Positions 17,310-26,958 of a DNA stretch of 64,000 bases are shown here, in pieces. This DNA is from Nocardia inohanensis NBRC 100128. Lineage in GTDB: Bacteria > Actinomycetota > Actinomycetes > Mycobacteriales > Mycobacteriaceae. How positions within the stretch are numbered: position 1 is the first letter of the stretch; each line of letters starts with the position of its first letter. Under the pieces are notes generated by a model that ran no database searches, had not been told where the DNA came from, and saw nothing but the letters and a program-made list of their open reading frames with translations. Made by a program: the position numbers and the translations under genes. Location of the stretch: contig NZ_BDBK01000012.1 of assembly GCF_001612945.1 (NCBI RefSeq), forward strand, positions 124,001-188,000, in the 5' to 3' direction.

Positions 17310-18344
17310 TTATCGAGAGTTCCGCGCCCGGTAAGCGGCGATCACCGGGGCGAGCTCGGCAGGGGTAGCGCCGTGCATGATCACGGCATCGGCACCCAGA
17401 TCCAATTGCGCGCGAACACTTTTCGCGCAATCCTGCGCGCTGCCCCGCGCCGCGACGGCCAGCCATTCCTCAGGCAGCAGTCCGGAGATGTGCTCGAGCT
17501 GGGCATCGGTCGCGATCGCGTCGATCGCGCCGCGCATCCCGGCGACCACCGGGTCGGCGCGAAACCGTGTCAACAGCTGCGGATCCCACCGGTTGGTGGC
17601 GACGAGCAGGTCACCGTATATCTGAAGGTAGGTGGCCAGGCGGCCCACGGTGGCGCGCAGGCGGCGGCCTTCCGGGAGGTGGTCGCCGATGGTCGCGTAG
17701 CAGGACCACACCCGCACCGCCGCCGGATCCCGCCCAGCCCGTTCGGCCGCCTCCTTGACGACGCCCACCGAACGCACCAGCGTCTCGTCGGTGAAATAGG
17801 TGTGCAGGACGACCTCATCGAAAGCCCGGCCGCCGAGGGCGAGGGTTTGCGGGCCGAAAGCGACCAGTCCGAGCGGAATCGGTTCGGCGAAACGAGGATC
17901 CAATCGCAGTCGCGGATAGCGTCCCGCCGGCCCGTCATGATCGCGGATGGTTTCGCCCCGCCACAGTCGGCGCATGAGTCCGGCGAAATCCTCGAGCTGC
18001 GCGGTCGTGACCGGCGGCAGGCCCCAGGCGGCGAATGCCCGCGCACCGCCGCGCCCCAGCCCGAGCATGAACCGGCCGCGCGTGAGCCGGTGAATGGTGG
18101 TCGCGTAGGCGGCGGTCACGATCGGCTGACGGGTGTTGTGATTGGTTGCCGCCGTGGCGATCCGGATGCGCTCGGAGACCGCGCCCGCGGCACCGGAGAG
18201 CGTGACCGCTTCTTTGACGTCGAAGCGTTCGGAGATGAACGCGGTCCCGAGCCCCAACTCCTCGGCCAGCCGCACCTCCTCGATGATGCGACGCGGATCG
18301 TCCGCCGCGCCCGCCAGCAGATAGCAGCCCAGTTCGGGATTCAT
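17310..18344 (-). CDS. LLM-class F420-dependent oxidoreductase
   Basis: The 344-residue TIM-barrel protein of the luciferase-like family has EELGLGTAFISERFDVKEA, TAATNHNTRQPIVTAAYATTIHRLTRGRFMLGLGRG and GADAVIMHG. It resembles the F420-using group rather than flavin monooxygenases. ATG 18344 overlaps the stop of the phosphotransferase gene by 4 nt, so the two form an operon whose promoter carries operator site E. It may reduce or oxidise an intermediate of the island's pathway; the substrate is unknown. It converges with the DUF445 gene 15 bp away. Confidence 0.88.
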   Translation of the reverse strand: MNPELGCYLLAGAADDPRRIIEEVRLAEELGLGTAFISERFDVKEAVTLSGAAGAVSERIRIATAATNHNTRQPIVTAAYATTIHRLTRGRFMLGLGRGGARAFAAWGLPPVTTAQLEDFAGLMRRLWRGETIRDHDGPAGRYPRLRLDPRFAEPIPLGLVAFGPQTLALGGRAFDEVVLHTYFTDETLVRSVGVVKEAAERAGRDPAAVRVWSCYATIGDHLPEGRRLRATVGRLATYLQIYGDLLVATNRWDPQLLTRFRADPVVAGMRGAIDAIATDAQLEHISGLLPEEWLAVAARGSAQDCAKSVRAQLDLGADAVIMHGATPAELAPVIAAYRARNSR

Positions 18345-19393
18345 GACAGTGCCGCCGCCGAATCCAGTTCCAGCACTTGGCGGGCGTGCCGTTCGGCCAT
18401 GGCCAGGAACATGCGATCCCCGCGTTCGGTGCGGCGCGCCAGCATCGACGCGTTGATCACCATGAGCATTCCGTGCCAGGCCCCGCGCCGGTAGTCGCGC
18501 CAGCATTCGGCCCAGGAGTAACCGCGCACCCCGAGTTCGAGGAGCCGGGCGTGGTAGCGCCGCACCAGGTCCTGCTCCGCATCGTGGCGCAGACCGACCG
18601 GCAGTCCGCTGCCCAGGAAGTACGCCACATCCTCCGGGCCGGAACCGATGGCACAGGTCTGCCAGTCGACGACGGTCATCGCGCCGCGCTGATCGATGAG
18701 CACATTGTCCAGCCGGAAGTCGCGATGCACCACGGTCCGGTGTTCGGACCGCCACGACAGCCAGGTCTCCAGGTGTTCGACGAAAAGGTCACCCGCGCAG
18801 CGGATCTCAGCGCTCAGCCAGCCCTCGTACCGTTCCTGGAAGCCCGCCCACAGGCGTGGAGTCAGCGCGGCGACCCCGGGCCGGTCGCTCCGCAGCCACG
18901 ACAATTCCCCCATTTCGCGCTCACCCCAGCACGGCGCGTGCAGTCCGGCGATCTCGTCCATGGCCGTCGCGGCGGCCGCCGCCGTGCACCCGGCCAGCTG
19001 ATCGCCTTGCCGGGCGGGCGCGAGATCCTCCATCAGCAGAACGAATGCCCCTGTGCCGGGCTCGAATTCCGCGGCGAACACCCGCGGTGTGCGGACCTCG
19101 ACCCGTGGCGCGAGTTCGCGGTAGAACCGCACTTCCCGTTCGTACGCACCGTCGCGCCGCACCTTTCGCCGATGCTCGGGATCGGGATCGGCGAACTTCA
19201 CGATCACGCTCGGCGGCGCGGCGGTCGGCCGGTCGTATCCGATTCGCACCCGCGCGCTCATCGCCACCTGCCCGGTGCCCACCGCGGTACTCGACACCTC
19301 GACCACCCGCGCCGCGCCCCGGACATCGGCCAGCGCGTCGTCCAGCCATTCCACGGTCAGACCGTCCGCCGGGTCGAAATCTTCTAAAAGCAC
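18341..19393 (-). CDS. aminoglycoside-phosphotransferase-fold kinase (ACAD10-like)
   Basis: The 350-residue kinase-fold protein has the catalytic loop VVHRDFRLDNVLI and the metal-binding VVDWQ. Small-molecule kinases of this type often sit in lipid or sterol catabolic operons in actinomycetes, rather than conferring drug resistance. GTG 19393 was chosen because the conserved region starts just after it and because operator site E lies 19-36 bp upstream; a longer frame would run through the operator. It is followed by the coupled LLM oxidoreductase gene. Confidence 0.82.
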   Translation of the reverse strand: MLLEDFDPADGLTVEWLDDALADVRGAARVVEVSSTAVGTGQVAMSARVRIGYDRPTAAPPSVIVKFADPDPEHRRKVRRDGAYEREVRFYRELAPRVEVRTPRVFAAEFEPGTGAFVLLMEDLAPARQGDQLAGCTAAAAATAMDEIAGLHAPCWGEREMGELSWLRSDRPGVAALTPRLWAGFQERYEGWLSAEIRCAGDLFVEHLETWLSWRSEHRTVVHRDFRLDNVLIDQRGAMTVVDWQTCAIGSGPEDVAYFLGSGLPVGLRHDAEQDLVRRYHARLLELGVRGYSWAECWRDYRRGAWHGMLMVINASMLARRTERGDRMFLAMAERHARQVLELDSAAALS

Positions 19394-19411
19394 ACACCCA
19401 CACTGCCATAC

Positions 19412-19429
19412 TGACCGTCCGTACGGCCA
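19412..19429. promoter_or_regulatory. TetR-type operator, site E
   Basis: TGACCGTCCGTACGGCCA lies just upstream of the phosphotransferase/LLM operon. It is the fifth and most distant member of the motif family, 17 kb from the TetR gene, and sets the right border of the proposed regulon. Confidence 0.7.
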
Positions 19430-19466
19430 GATGACGGACTTCGGGTTATCCCTCTCGCTCCAGGTC

Positions 19467-20783
19467 TCAGCGATTCGGCCGGGTGAAACGATCGGCCAAC
19501 CTGTCGACTGCCCAGGTGGCGCGCAGCAGCGGTTCCTTGAACAAGCCGGGTCCGAACCACGGCCGCGGATTCCAGAGGGCCTCGAGGTTCTCATGCATTT
19601 CGTCGCCCGCGATCAGGTCGGCGATCAGCGTGCCCAGGTAGGGAGCTTGCGCGAGCCCGTGGCCGTTGCATCCGATGGAGTAGTAGACGTTGTCCTTCCT
19701 GGTTTGCCCGGCTACCGGCAGCCACGAGGGGGTCATCGCGATCCAGCCACCCCACGTCCGCTCGATCGGAACATCGTGCAGGGAGGGAAATACCGCGCGG
19801 AATCCCTCGATGAGGTCGGCGACGACCGCCGGATCGGAGGTGCGGGCCGGCAGCGCGCCGCGCCCGATCCGCAGCTGCCGTACGCCGAAAGCGATGGAGT
19901 TGCGTGGGGTGATGCGAAAGCTCGTGAGCAGATTGTGTTCGGTGATGATGCCCGAACGGCTGGTCCACCCGGTTGCCGTGATCCGCGCCGGATCGATCGG
20001 GGCCGTCTCGACCATGCTGACCCAGATGGGTGTTTCGGACCGTTTCGGCGCGATTCCGAGTTCGGCGGTGTAGGCGTTGGTCGCCGAGACGACCTTTTTC
20101 GCGCGCACTTTCCCGCCCGGAGTGTGGATCACCGCTTGGGACCCGTCGTTGTCGATGGATCGCATCGGTGAGCGCTCATAGACACGGGCGTTCGACTCGA
20201 TCACCGCTTTGCGCAGGCCGAGGCAGAACTTTCCCGGGTTGAGTTGCCCGCCGGCGGCCTCGAGAAAGCCGCCGTAGAAGGTGTCCGGCAGTCCGAGTTC
20301 GACATTGTCGCCGAACTTGGCGTGCGCTCCGGCCTTGGTGAGGATCTTCGCGATCCGGCGAGCCTTGCGTAGCTGTCCTTTGGAAAACGCCGCTCCGACA
20401 TTGCCGGTCGATTCGTAATCACAGGCGATATCGAACCGTTGCAGCAAATCCTTCTCGAAGAAGTCGACCGCATCCTCGGCGAACCGTACAACCTTCGGAA
20501 AACGGCGTGGGTAAAGCGCACTCAGAATTTGGGGATCGCCCGCCGGAGCTCCGGTCAATTGGCCCGCGTTGCGTGAACTGGCGCCGTAGCCGCAGAATTC
20601 TGCCTCGAGCAAAACGGTGTCGATGCCGCGGTCGGCCAGCCGCAACGCCGTTGCCATACCGCCGACACCACCGCCGATCACCGCGACCTCGCACGTGATA
20701 TCGGAATCCAGCGACGGTCGCAGGTCGGCCGGCGGATCGATCCAACCGGTGAAAGTCGAGTAGGTGATGTCATCGGTGCTCAT
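19467..20783 (-). CDS. FAD-dependent amine/amino-acid oxidoreductase (DAO family)
   Basis: The 438-residue protein has a dinucleotide-binding motif VAVIGGGVGGMATAL (about residue 33), then CGYGASSRNAGQLTG, a feature of the DadA/PuuB group of DAO-fold oxidases, and a C-terminal FAD segment (YYSIGCNGHGLAQAPYLGTLIADLIAG). It overlaps the preceding membrane-protein gene by 4 nt. Together with the saccharopine-dehydrogenase-like gene it suggests oxidation of an amine, amino acid or polyamine-like compound. It is the last gene of a three-gene operon. Confidence 0.88.
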   Translation of the reverse strand: MSTDDITYSTFTGWIDPPADLRPSLDSDITCEVAVIGGGVGGMATALRLADRGIDTVLLEAEFCGYGASSRNAGQLTGAPAGDPQILSALYPRRFPKVVRFAEDAVDFFEKDLLQRFDIACDYESTGNVGAAFSKGQLRKARRIAKILTKAGAHAKFGDNVELGLPDTFYGGFLEAAGGQLNPGKFCLGLRKAVIESNARVYERSPMRSIDNDGSQAVIHTPGGKVRAKKVVSATNAYTAELGIAPKRSETPIWVSMVETAPIDPARITATGWTSRSGIITEHNLLTSFRITPRNSIAFGVRQLRIGRGALPARTSDPAVVADLIEGFRAVFPSLHDVPIERTWGGWIAMTPSWLPVAGQTRKDNVYYSIGCNGHGLAQAPYLGTLIADLIAGDEMHENLEALWNPRPWFGPGLFKEPLLRATWAVDRLADRFTRPNR

Positions 20784-21475
20784 TTATCCGCCTTTTCGAT
20801 CAGGGAATCCTGCCCGGTGCCGGTCTGCTCGTTGTGCCTGTCGAGCGCGCTGTAGGCGTGGTAGAACACGGTCAGCTCGAGTGCCCAGACAGCGAGCGCG
20901 ATGGTGTAGAAAACGGTGTGGTCCTCGTCGTCACCCGGGATATGCACGAAGTCGTAGGTTCCGGCAATGGCCGCCGCGCAGACCGTGGCGATGACAACCC
21001 AGACCGCGTGCCGGCGCTCATCGACATCCCAGAGACGTTTCGCTACATAGAGCATGAAAACAGACGCCAGGGCCGCCATCACGACGTAGAAGATCGCCCA
21101 GGGTGTCGTTATCGGTTGCACGTATACCGATAGATATACACCGGTCACCGTGGCGAGTGCGAAGACCGCGACATCGACTGCCGGTGTCGGGAAGTATCGA
21201 TGCGTGACCTTCAACATTCCCAGCACCAGGATCAAGGTGATGCCGAATGATCGGGAGAAAGCGTCGAGAAAGAGCATCAGGTGATACGAGGGACTGCTGT
21301 GGTCGAGGCCGATCATTCCGAGCAGCACGACATTGCTGCCGGAGACCGCGACGGCGATCCACTCGATGCCCAGCAGGTAGTTCGAGTACTTTCGAATGAA
21401 CCGTGTGCCGTAGACGAAACCCGCGTAGACCATCCACAGGTCGACGACCAAGAGCGCAATAATTTTCACGTCCAT
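20780..21475 (-). CDS. integral membrane protein of unknown function
   Basis: The 231-residue protein is mostly hydrophobic, with about six or seven predicted transmembrane segments, starting at residue 5 (IIALLVVDLWMVYAGFVYG). A distinctive TYDFVHIPGDDEDHT loop lies near residue 190. I do not recognise a family. ATG 21475 lies 2 nt after the stop of the saccharopine-dehydrogenase-like gene, and the 3' end overlaps the FAD oxidoreductase by 4 nt. A short remnant of a second copy of this gene is found at 33.9 kb. It might be a transporter or membrane partner of the two oxidoreductases. Confidence 0.8.
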   Translation of the reverse strand: MDVKIIALLVVDLWMVYAGFVYGTRFIRKYSNYLLGIEWIAVAVSGSNVVLLGMIGLDHSSPSYHLMLFLDAFSRSFGITLILVLGMLKVTHRYFPTPAVDVAVFALATVTGVYLSVYVQPITTPWAIFYVVMAALASVFMLYVAKRLWDVDERRHAVWVVIATVCAAAIAGTYDFVHIPGDDEDHTVFYTIALAVWALELTVFYHAYSALDRHNEQTGTGQDSLIEKADK

Positions 21476-21477
21476 GA

Positions 21478-22791
21478 TCAGGGCACCCCGGCCTGCGATT
21501 TGCGGGAGGTCAATGCCGTGCTCGGGCGCACCACCGCCTCGACCACGTCGGCGAGCGGAGAACCACTGGTCTTCGCCAGCGCCTGGTAGAAGGCCTCCGG
21601 ATCCGCCCAGTCCTCCGGCGCGAGAACACCCGCCTTGGTGCCCAGGTCCGTGACGGCCAGCGTCATGAACGCCGCGGTCGCCGACCCGGTGCCCGCGGCC
21701 ATATCGGTCCATGCGGTCCCGGGCCCGCTGACCGGCAGCCGTCGGATCGACACCACCTGCACGCCGTCGCGTTCGCCGGTCAGCCGTACGTAGTTGATGC
21801 CACGGAAGTCGGCGTGCTTGCGCCGGGCCGCCGCCCAGAAGTACCGCAGCACCTCGCCCGTGGTGATCTCGCGACGGCGAATCGTGCCCCACACTCCCGA
21901 CAGCGCATAGGGCCAGACCTTCAGCGAACCCGTCTTGTCACAGACGACGTCGTTGACAAAGTCGATGGCATCGTCCATCGGCAGTTTGCCGCTCTCCACG
22001 GCAACGGCGATCCCGCGCATGATCCCGTTGATCGGCGCCGGATCCAGCGCGCCGAGCACACGAATCCGGTCGGCCTCCGGCCAGCGTCGCGGCATCGTCA
22101 CCGATTCCGGATGGGCGCACTCGTAGAGCCGATATGCGGACCCGAAGGAATTGCCCAGGTCGACGACCTCCGATTCCAAGAAGGTCTGGTGAACCACGGA
22201 CCGGCCGCCTTCCCAGGTCTGGCACGGGCCGGCAAACCCTCGAATCGCGTGATCGAGGACCGCGCGTCCGTACGGGACCGGGCCCTCGTCACCGGTCGCC
22301 CAGCACACATCGATGCGTTCGACGGTGTCCATATCGCGGGCCGCGTCGGCCGCCATCACATTGGTCAATCCCGGTGATGCGCCACAACAGATGAAGATCG
22401 GCACACCCGCGGCCTTCGCCCTGGCGTCGAGTTCCAGCGCGGCGCGGGCACTCGCTTCGTCGTCGTCGAGGTCCAGGTATGGCACCTGCAATTCGATGCA
22501 AGCCTCCATCACGGGCTCCGCGGTGCGGTTGTAGGGCCCGGCTCCGAGCACCACGAGCGAGGCGCCCTCGATCGCGGCCCGCAGTGCGGCGCCGTCGAAA
22601 AGGTCGAAGGAACCGGCTGTCGCCGAACCCGCGGGGAGCTTGTTCACGAGGTCATCGAGCGCGTCGGGCCGGATGTCGTAGAGCTCCAGTTTCCAGTTGC
22701 CGTCGGGGACCGCTCGGACGAAACGTTCGATCGCGACCCGGCACATCTCACCGGCAGCGCCGATGAAAACAATCCTCTTCTGTGTGGTCAT
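21478..22791 (-). CDS. saccharopine dehydrogenase-like oxidoreductase
   Basis: The protein of about 437 residues has a Rossmann N-terminus (RIVFIGAAGEMCRVAIERFV) and the saccharopine-dehydrogenase-type continuation LVVLGAGPYNRTAEPVMEACIELQVPYLDLDDD, with CCGASPGLTNVMA. Enzymes with this fold act on amino acids, homospermidine or lipid-linked ketones, so the substrate is open. ATG 22791 is used; a GTG two codons earlier is possible and neither has a clear Shine-Dalgarno. It is the first gene of the operon with the membrane protein and FAD oxidoreductase, and is divergent from the EthR-like gene. Confidence 0.87.
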   Translation of the reverse strand: MTTQKRIVFIGAAGEMCRVAIERFVRAVPDGNWKLELYDIRPDALDDLVNKLPAGSATAGSFDLFDGAALRAAIEGASLVVLGAGPYNRTAEPVMEACIELQVPYLDLDDDEASARAALELDARAKAAGVPIFICCGASPGLTNVMAADAARDMDTVERIDVCWATGDEGPVPYGRAVLDHAIRGFAGPCQTWEGGRSVVHQTFLESEVVDLGNSFGSAYRLYECAHPESVTMPRRWPEADRIRVLGALDPAPINGIMRGIAVAVESGKLPMDDAIDFVNDVVCDKTGSLKVWPYALSGVWGTIRRREITTGEVLRYFWAAARRKHADFRGINYVRLTGERDGVQVVSIRRLPVSGPGTAWTDMAAGTGSATAAFMTLAVTDLGTKAGVLAPEDWADPEAFYQALAKTSGSPLADVVEAVVRPSTALTSRKSQAGVP

Positions 22792-22812
22792 GGTCACAAG
22801 CTACAACGCATA

Positions 22813-22939
22813 ATGACAGAGTGTCAATGACGCGGTGTAAGTCTTAGGAAGAGGTAACACCAGCTTCATCTCCGGGGTGAATACGCCCTCGTCGGCGGCG
22901 AAAAATTTTCAATTACGCAACGTCAATGACATTCGGTCA
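22813..22939. promoter_or_regulatory. paired operator-like repeats, saccharopine operon / EthR-like gene
   Basis: The 177-bp divergent region has an inverted repeat TGACA-GAG-TGTCA at 22813-22825, a 9-bp palindrome GTCAATGAC present twice (22823-22831 and 22922-22930), and TGAC-ATTCG-GTCA at 22927-22939. These repeated TGAC/GTCA half-sites are likely binding sites of the adjacent TetR-type regulator. Confidence 0.6.
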
Positions 22940-22968
22940 CCCGGGGTCTGCTCCCGTACGCTTGCACC

Positions 22969-23625
22969 ATGGCCCGACGACCGAAACACGATCCCCGCGA
23001 GTCCGAGCGCGAGATTCTCGACGCCGCCGAGCAACTGCTGCGCGAGCGGCCGTTTCGCGAGATCAGCGTCGATGCGGTGATGAGCCGCACCGGTCTCAAG
23101 CGTCCCGCGTTCTACGTTCACTTCCGGGACCGGCACGATCTCGTCTTGCGAGTCGTCGAAAACCTCGGCCGCGAAGTGTTCGAGATGACCGAACGCTGGC
23201 TGCAAGGCGACGATCCGGCTACCGACGCGCGGCAAGCCCTCGAAGGCCTGGTCGACGTCTACGCCGCCCACGGCCCCGTGTTCCGTGCGGTGTCCGATGC
23301 CGCCACCACCGACGAAAAGGTCGAGGACGCCTATCGAACACTCATGCAGCGCTTCATCGACGCCACCACCGCCCACATCCGAGAAGAGCAGGCCCGCGGC
23401 AGGATCGGCGAACTCGCCGACGTCGAAGAGACCGCCCGCGCCCTGATCTGGATGGACGAGCGATACCTCTCCGAGGCGCTCGGTCGAGAGCCAGCGGCCG
23501 ATCCACAGGTGGTCGTCGGCGTCCTCTACTCCATTTGGATGTCCGCGCTCTACAACAATGCTCCGACAGCGGCCACACCTCGAAACACCACGCTCCTGCA
23601 CGCGGCCGGCCACGAATCGCGTTGA
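22969..23625 (+). CDS. EthR-like TetR family regulator
   Basis: The 218-residue regulator has an N-terminal helix-turn-helix with AEQLLRERPFREISVDAVMSRTGLKRPAFYVHF, and a C-terminal region with ALIWMDERYLSEAL and VGVLYSIWMSALY, which resemble the ligand-binding domain of EthR. EthR in mycobacteria represses the monooxygenase gene ethA, but here the neighbour is the saccharopine-dehydrogenase-like operon and the EthA-like gene is 13 kb away. It probably represses the divergent operon through the TGAC/GTCA repeats between them. Confidence 0.88.
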   Translation: MARRPKHDPRESEREILDAAEQLLRERPFREISVDAVMSRTGLKRPAFYVHFRDRHDLVLRVVENLGREVFEMTERWLQGDDPATDARQALEGLVDVYAAHGPVFRAVSDAATTDEKVEDAYRTLMQRFIDATTAHIREEQARGRIGELADVEETARALIWMDERYLSEALGREPAADPQVVVGVLYSIWMSALYNNAPTAATPRNTTLLHAAGHESR

Positions 23626-23928
23626 CGAGCACTTCGGGTATCGCTGACGTCGGACGGCATCCGCGCCGCACGCGATTTCGCCAAGGCGTCGGCCGAACAC
23701 CTTTGCACCGCAGGGGTTCTCGTCGAACACCGCGCCACACCGGGAAGTGAGCACGCCGTCGAAGGAGTGGTCGGCAGTGACGGCGCGCTCGCCGATCGAT
23801 TCGCCGGGCAGCCGCCGACGGCTACCCGCCAAGGCCGAAACCGGAGCCCGCCAATACCGACCGCGACCGTCCGACCGTGCGGCATGATGAGTTCACGGAT
23901 GCGGTAAGCGGAACACGGGAGTTGCGCG
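23626..23928 (+). other. gap without a convincing gene
   Basis: Three hundred bases follow the EthR-like stop codon. The same frame stays open to TAA at 23905, but it has no start of its own and its composition drifts to Pro/Arg-rich, so I do not call it. It may be an extension lost by a stop mutation or simple high-GC openness. GGGAG at 23919-23923 is the ribosome-binding site of the next gene. Confidence 0.5.
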
Positions 23929-25140
23929 GTGACACGGAAGACCCTCGCTCAGCGGCGGGCCGTGCTGGAAAAGGAGTGGGCCGACTGGGTTCCGCGCCTG
24001 GCTGTCGCGGCGGCCCCGGAGTCGAATCCCGCGGTGCGCACCGAGGTCGCTCGGTCGTGGACGAGGTCGCTGCCCACCGTCGACCCCAGCCGCGATAGTG
24101 CTCCGGGCACCGCCGACAGCGACGCTCGCTGGGCGCGCTCGCCGCTGCGCGGTCCGGTGCTCGACCTCTCCGACCAATTACGCAGTGCCACAGAGGATGC
24201 CGAATACGTCGCGGCGGTCACCGACGAGACGGGCACGATCCTGTGGGCCCACGGCGGCACCGTCATGCGGCGGCGCGCCGAGCAGGTGAACTTCGCACCG
24301 GGTGGACGCTGGGACGAGACGCACATGGGCACCAATGCGTTATCGCTCGCGCTCGAGAGTGGACGGCCGGCCACGGTGTTCTCGGCCGAGCATCTGGTCG
24401 CGGCGCTGCACGGCTGGGTGTGTTACTGCGCGCCGATCCGGGACGCGCAGGGGCGCACCCTCGGGGTGCTCGATCTCTCCTCCACCTGGGACCGTTCGCA
24501 TCCGCTGGCAATGGCCACCGTGCAGAGCCTGGTCATCGCCATCGAGGCACGATTGCGCAGCGAAGCACAGCCCGAGCCGGGGGTGAGGCTGAATTGTCTC
24601 GGGAGCGGCGGGCTGACGCGGGACGGCCATCGAATCCGGATGCGGCCGAGGCATTTGGAGATCCTCGCGCTGCTCGCACTGGAGCCGGACGGACTCACGC
24701 CAGACCAGTTGCATTTCGCCGTCTACGGCGATCGGCCGGTCACCACGAGCACGCTCAAAGCCGATGTCTCGCATCTGCGCCGGGAGACCGGCGGCGAGAT
24801 ATCCAATCGCACCTACCGGCTGATCAGTCCGCTGTGGTGCGACGCCGTCGAGTTGGTGACCGCGCTGCGCGCCGGGGACACCGCCACCGCCGTCCGGTTG
24901 TATCGCGGGCCGCTGCTTCCGGAATCGGAGACGCCGGGGATCATTCGCTGGCGGCAGTACCTGGAGGTCGCGGTGCGGACCGCCGTACTGTCCAGCACCG
25001 ACCCCAACGACGCACTGGCCTATGGGCAGCGGGCAGTCGAGGACGCCGAGATCCACGAACACGCGCTGCGACTACTGCCCGCCGGGGACGGCCGCCGGTC
25101 GATCGCCGCGGCGCGCCTGCACGCCGCGCTGCACGGCTAG
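23929..25140 (+). CDS. GAF-domain transcriptional regulator (AcoR-like sensor)
   Basis: The 403-residue protein has an N-terminal helical part with VARSWTRSL, as in activators of the AcoR/acetoin type, and a GAF domain (about 65-205, with YVAAVTDETGTILWAHGG and DETHMGTNALSLAL). A C-terminal winged-helix region follows (about 220-290, LEILALLALEPDGLTPDQLHFAVYGD), in place of the AAA+ and Fis domains. It therefore does not need sigma-54. GTG 23929 follows GGAG. It lies directly upstream of an aldehyde dehydrogenase gene on the same strand, a pairing common in nocardiae and rhodococci, and probably activates it in response to an aldehyde or alcohol. Confidence 0.85.
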   Translation: MTRKTLAQRRAVLEKEWADWVPRLAVAAAPESNPAVRTEVARSWTRSLPTVDPSRDSAPGTADSDARWARSPLRGPVLDLSDQLRSATEDAEYVAAVTDETGTILWAHGGTVMRRRAEQVNFAPGGRWDETHMGTNALSLALESGRPATVFSAEHLVAALHGWVCYCAPIRDAQGRTLGVLDLSSTWDRSHPLAMATVQSLVIAIEARLRSEAQPEPGVRLNCLGSGGLTRDGHRIRMRPRHLEILALLALEPDGLTPDQLHFAVYGDRPVTTSTLKADVSHLRRETGGEISNRTYRLISPLWCDAVELVTALRAGDTATAVRLYRGPLLPESETPGIIRWRQYLEVAVRTAVLSSTDPNDALAYGQRAVEDAEIHEHALRLLPAGDGRRSIAAARLHAALHG

Positions 25141-25225
25141 CCGACGCCGGCCCGGTGCTCAACCATTCGCCAACCTTCCCGGAACACTGTGGCCTGCGTC
25201 ACGACAGATCCGCGAGGAGTGAGAA

Positions 25226-26743
<1,518 letters not shown>

Positions 26744-26958
26744 GCCGACCGGGCGCGCTCAGCGCATTGCTTGCGGAGCCGGGCGATCGTCATATTGTCG
26801 AGCGCCCGGGCGGCCGGGGACACGAGCAGCTGTGCGAGGCGACGGTGGAACGCTTCGGGCGTGAGCCCGAAGCGCAGGAACGCCTCCTCGTCGTTGCCGC
26901 CGAACGGAGCCCATTCGGCGGCGAACTCCAGCATGGTGATCTCGTGCGGGCCCATCGA

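Noticed and set aside
18341..19393. Aminoglycoside resistance kinase
   Set aside because: The fold is shared, but the context (LLM oxidoreductase, shared operator with lipid genes) and ACAD10-like features argue for catabolism.
23626..23907. In-frame continuation after the EthR-like stop as a lost C-terminal extension
   Set aside because: The frame is open for about 93 codons, but the EthR-like domain is already complete and the extra sequence has no recognisable fold.
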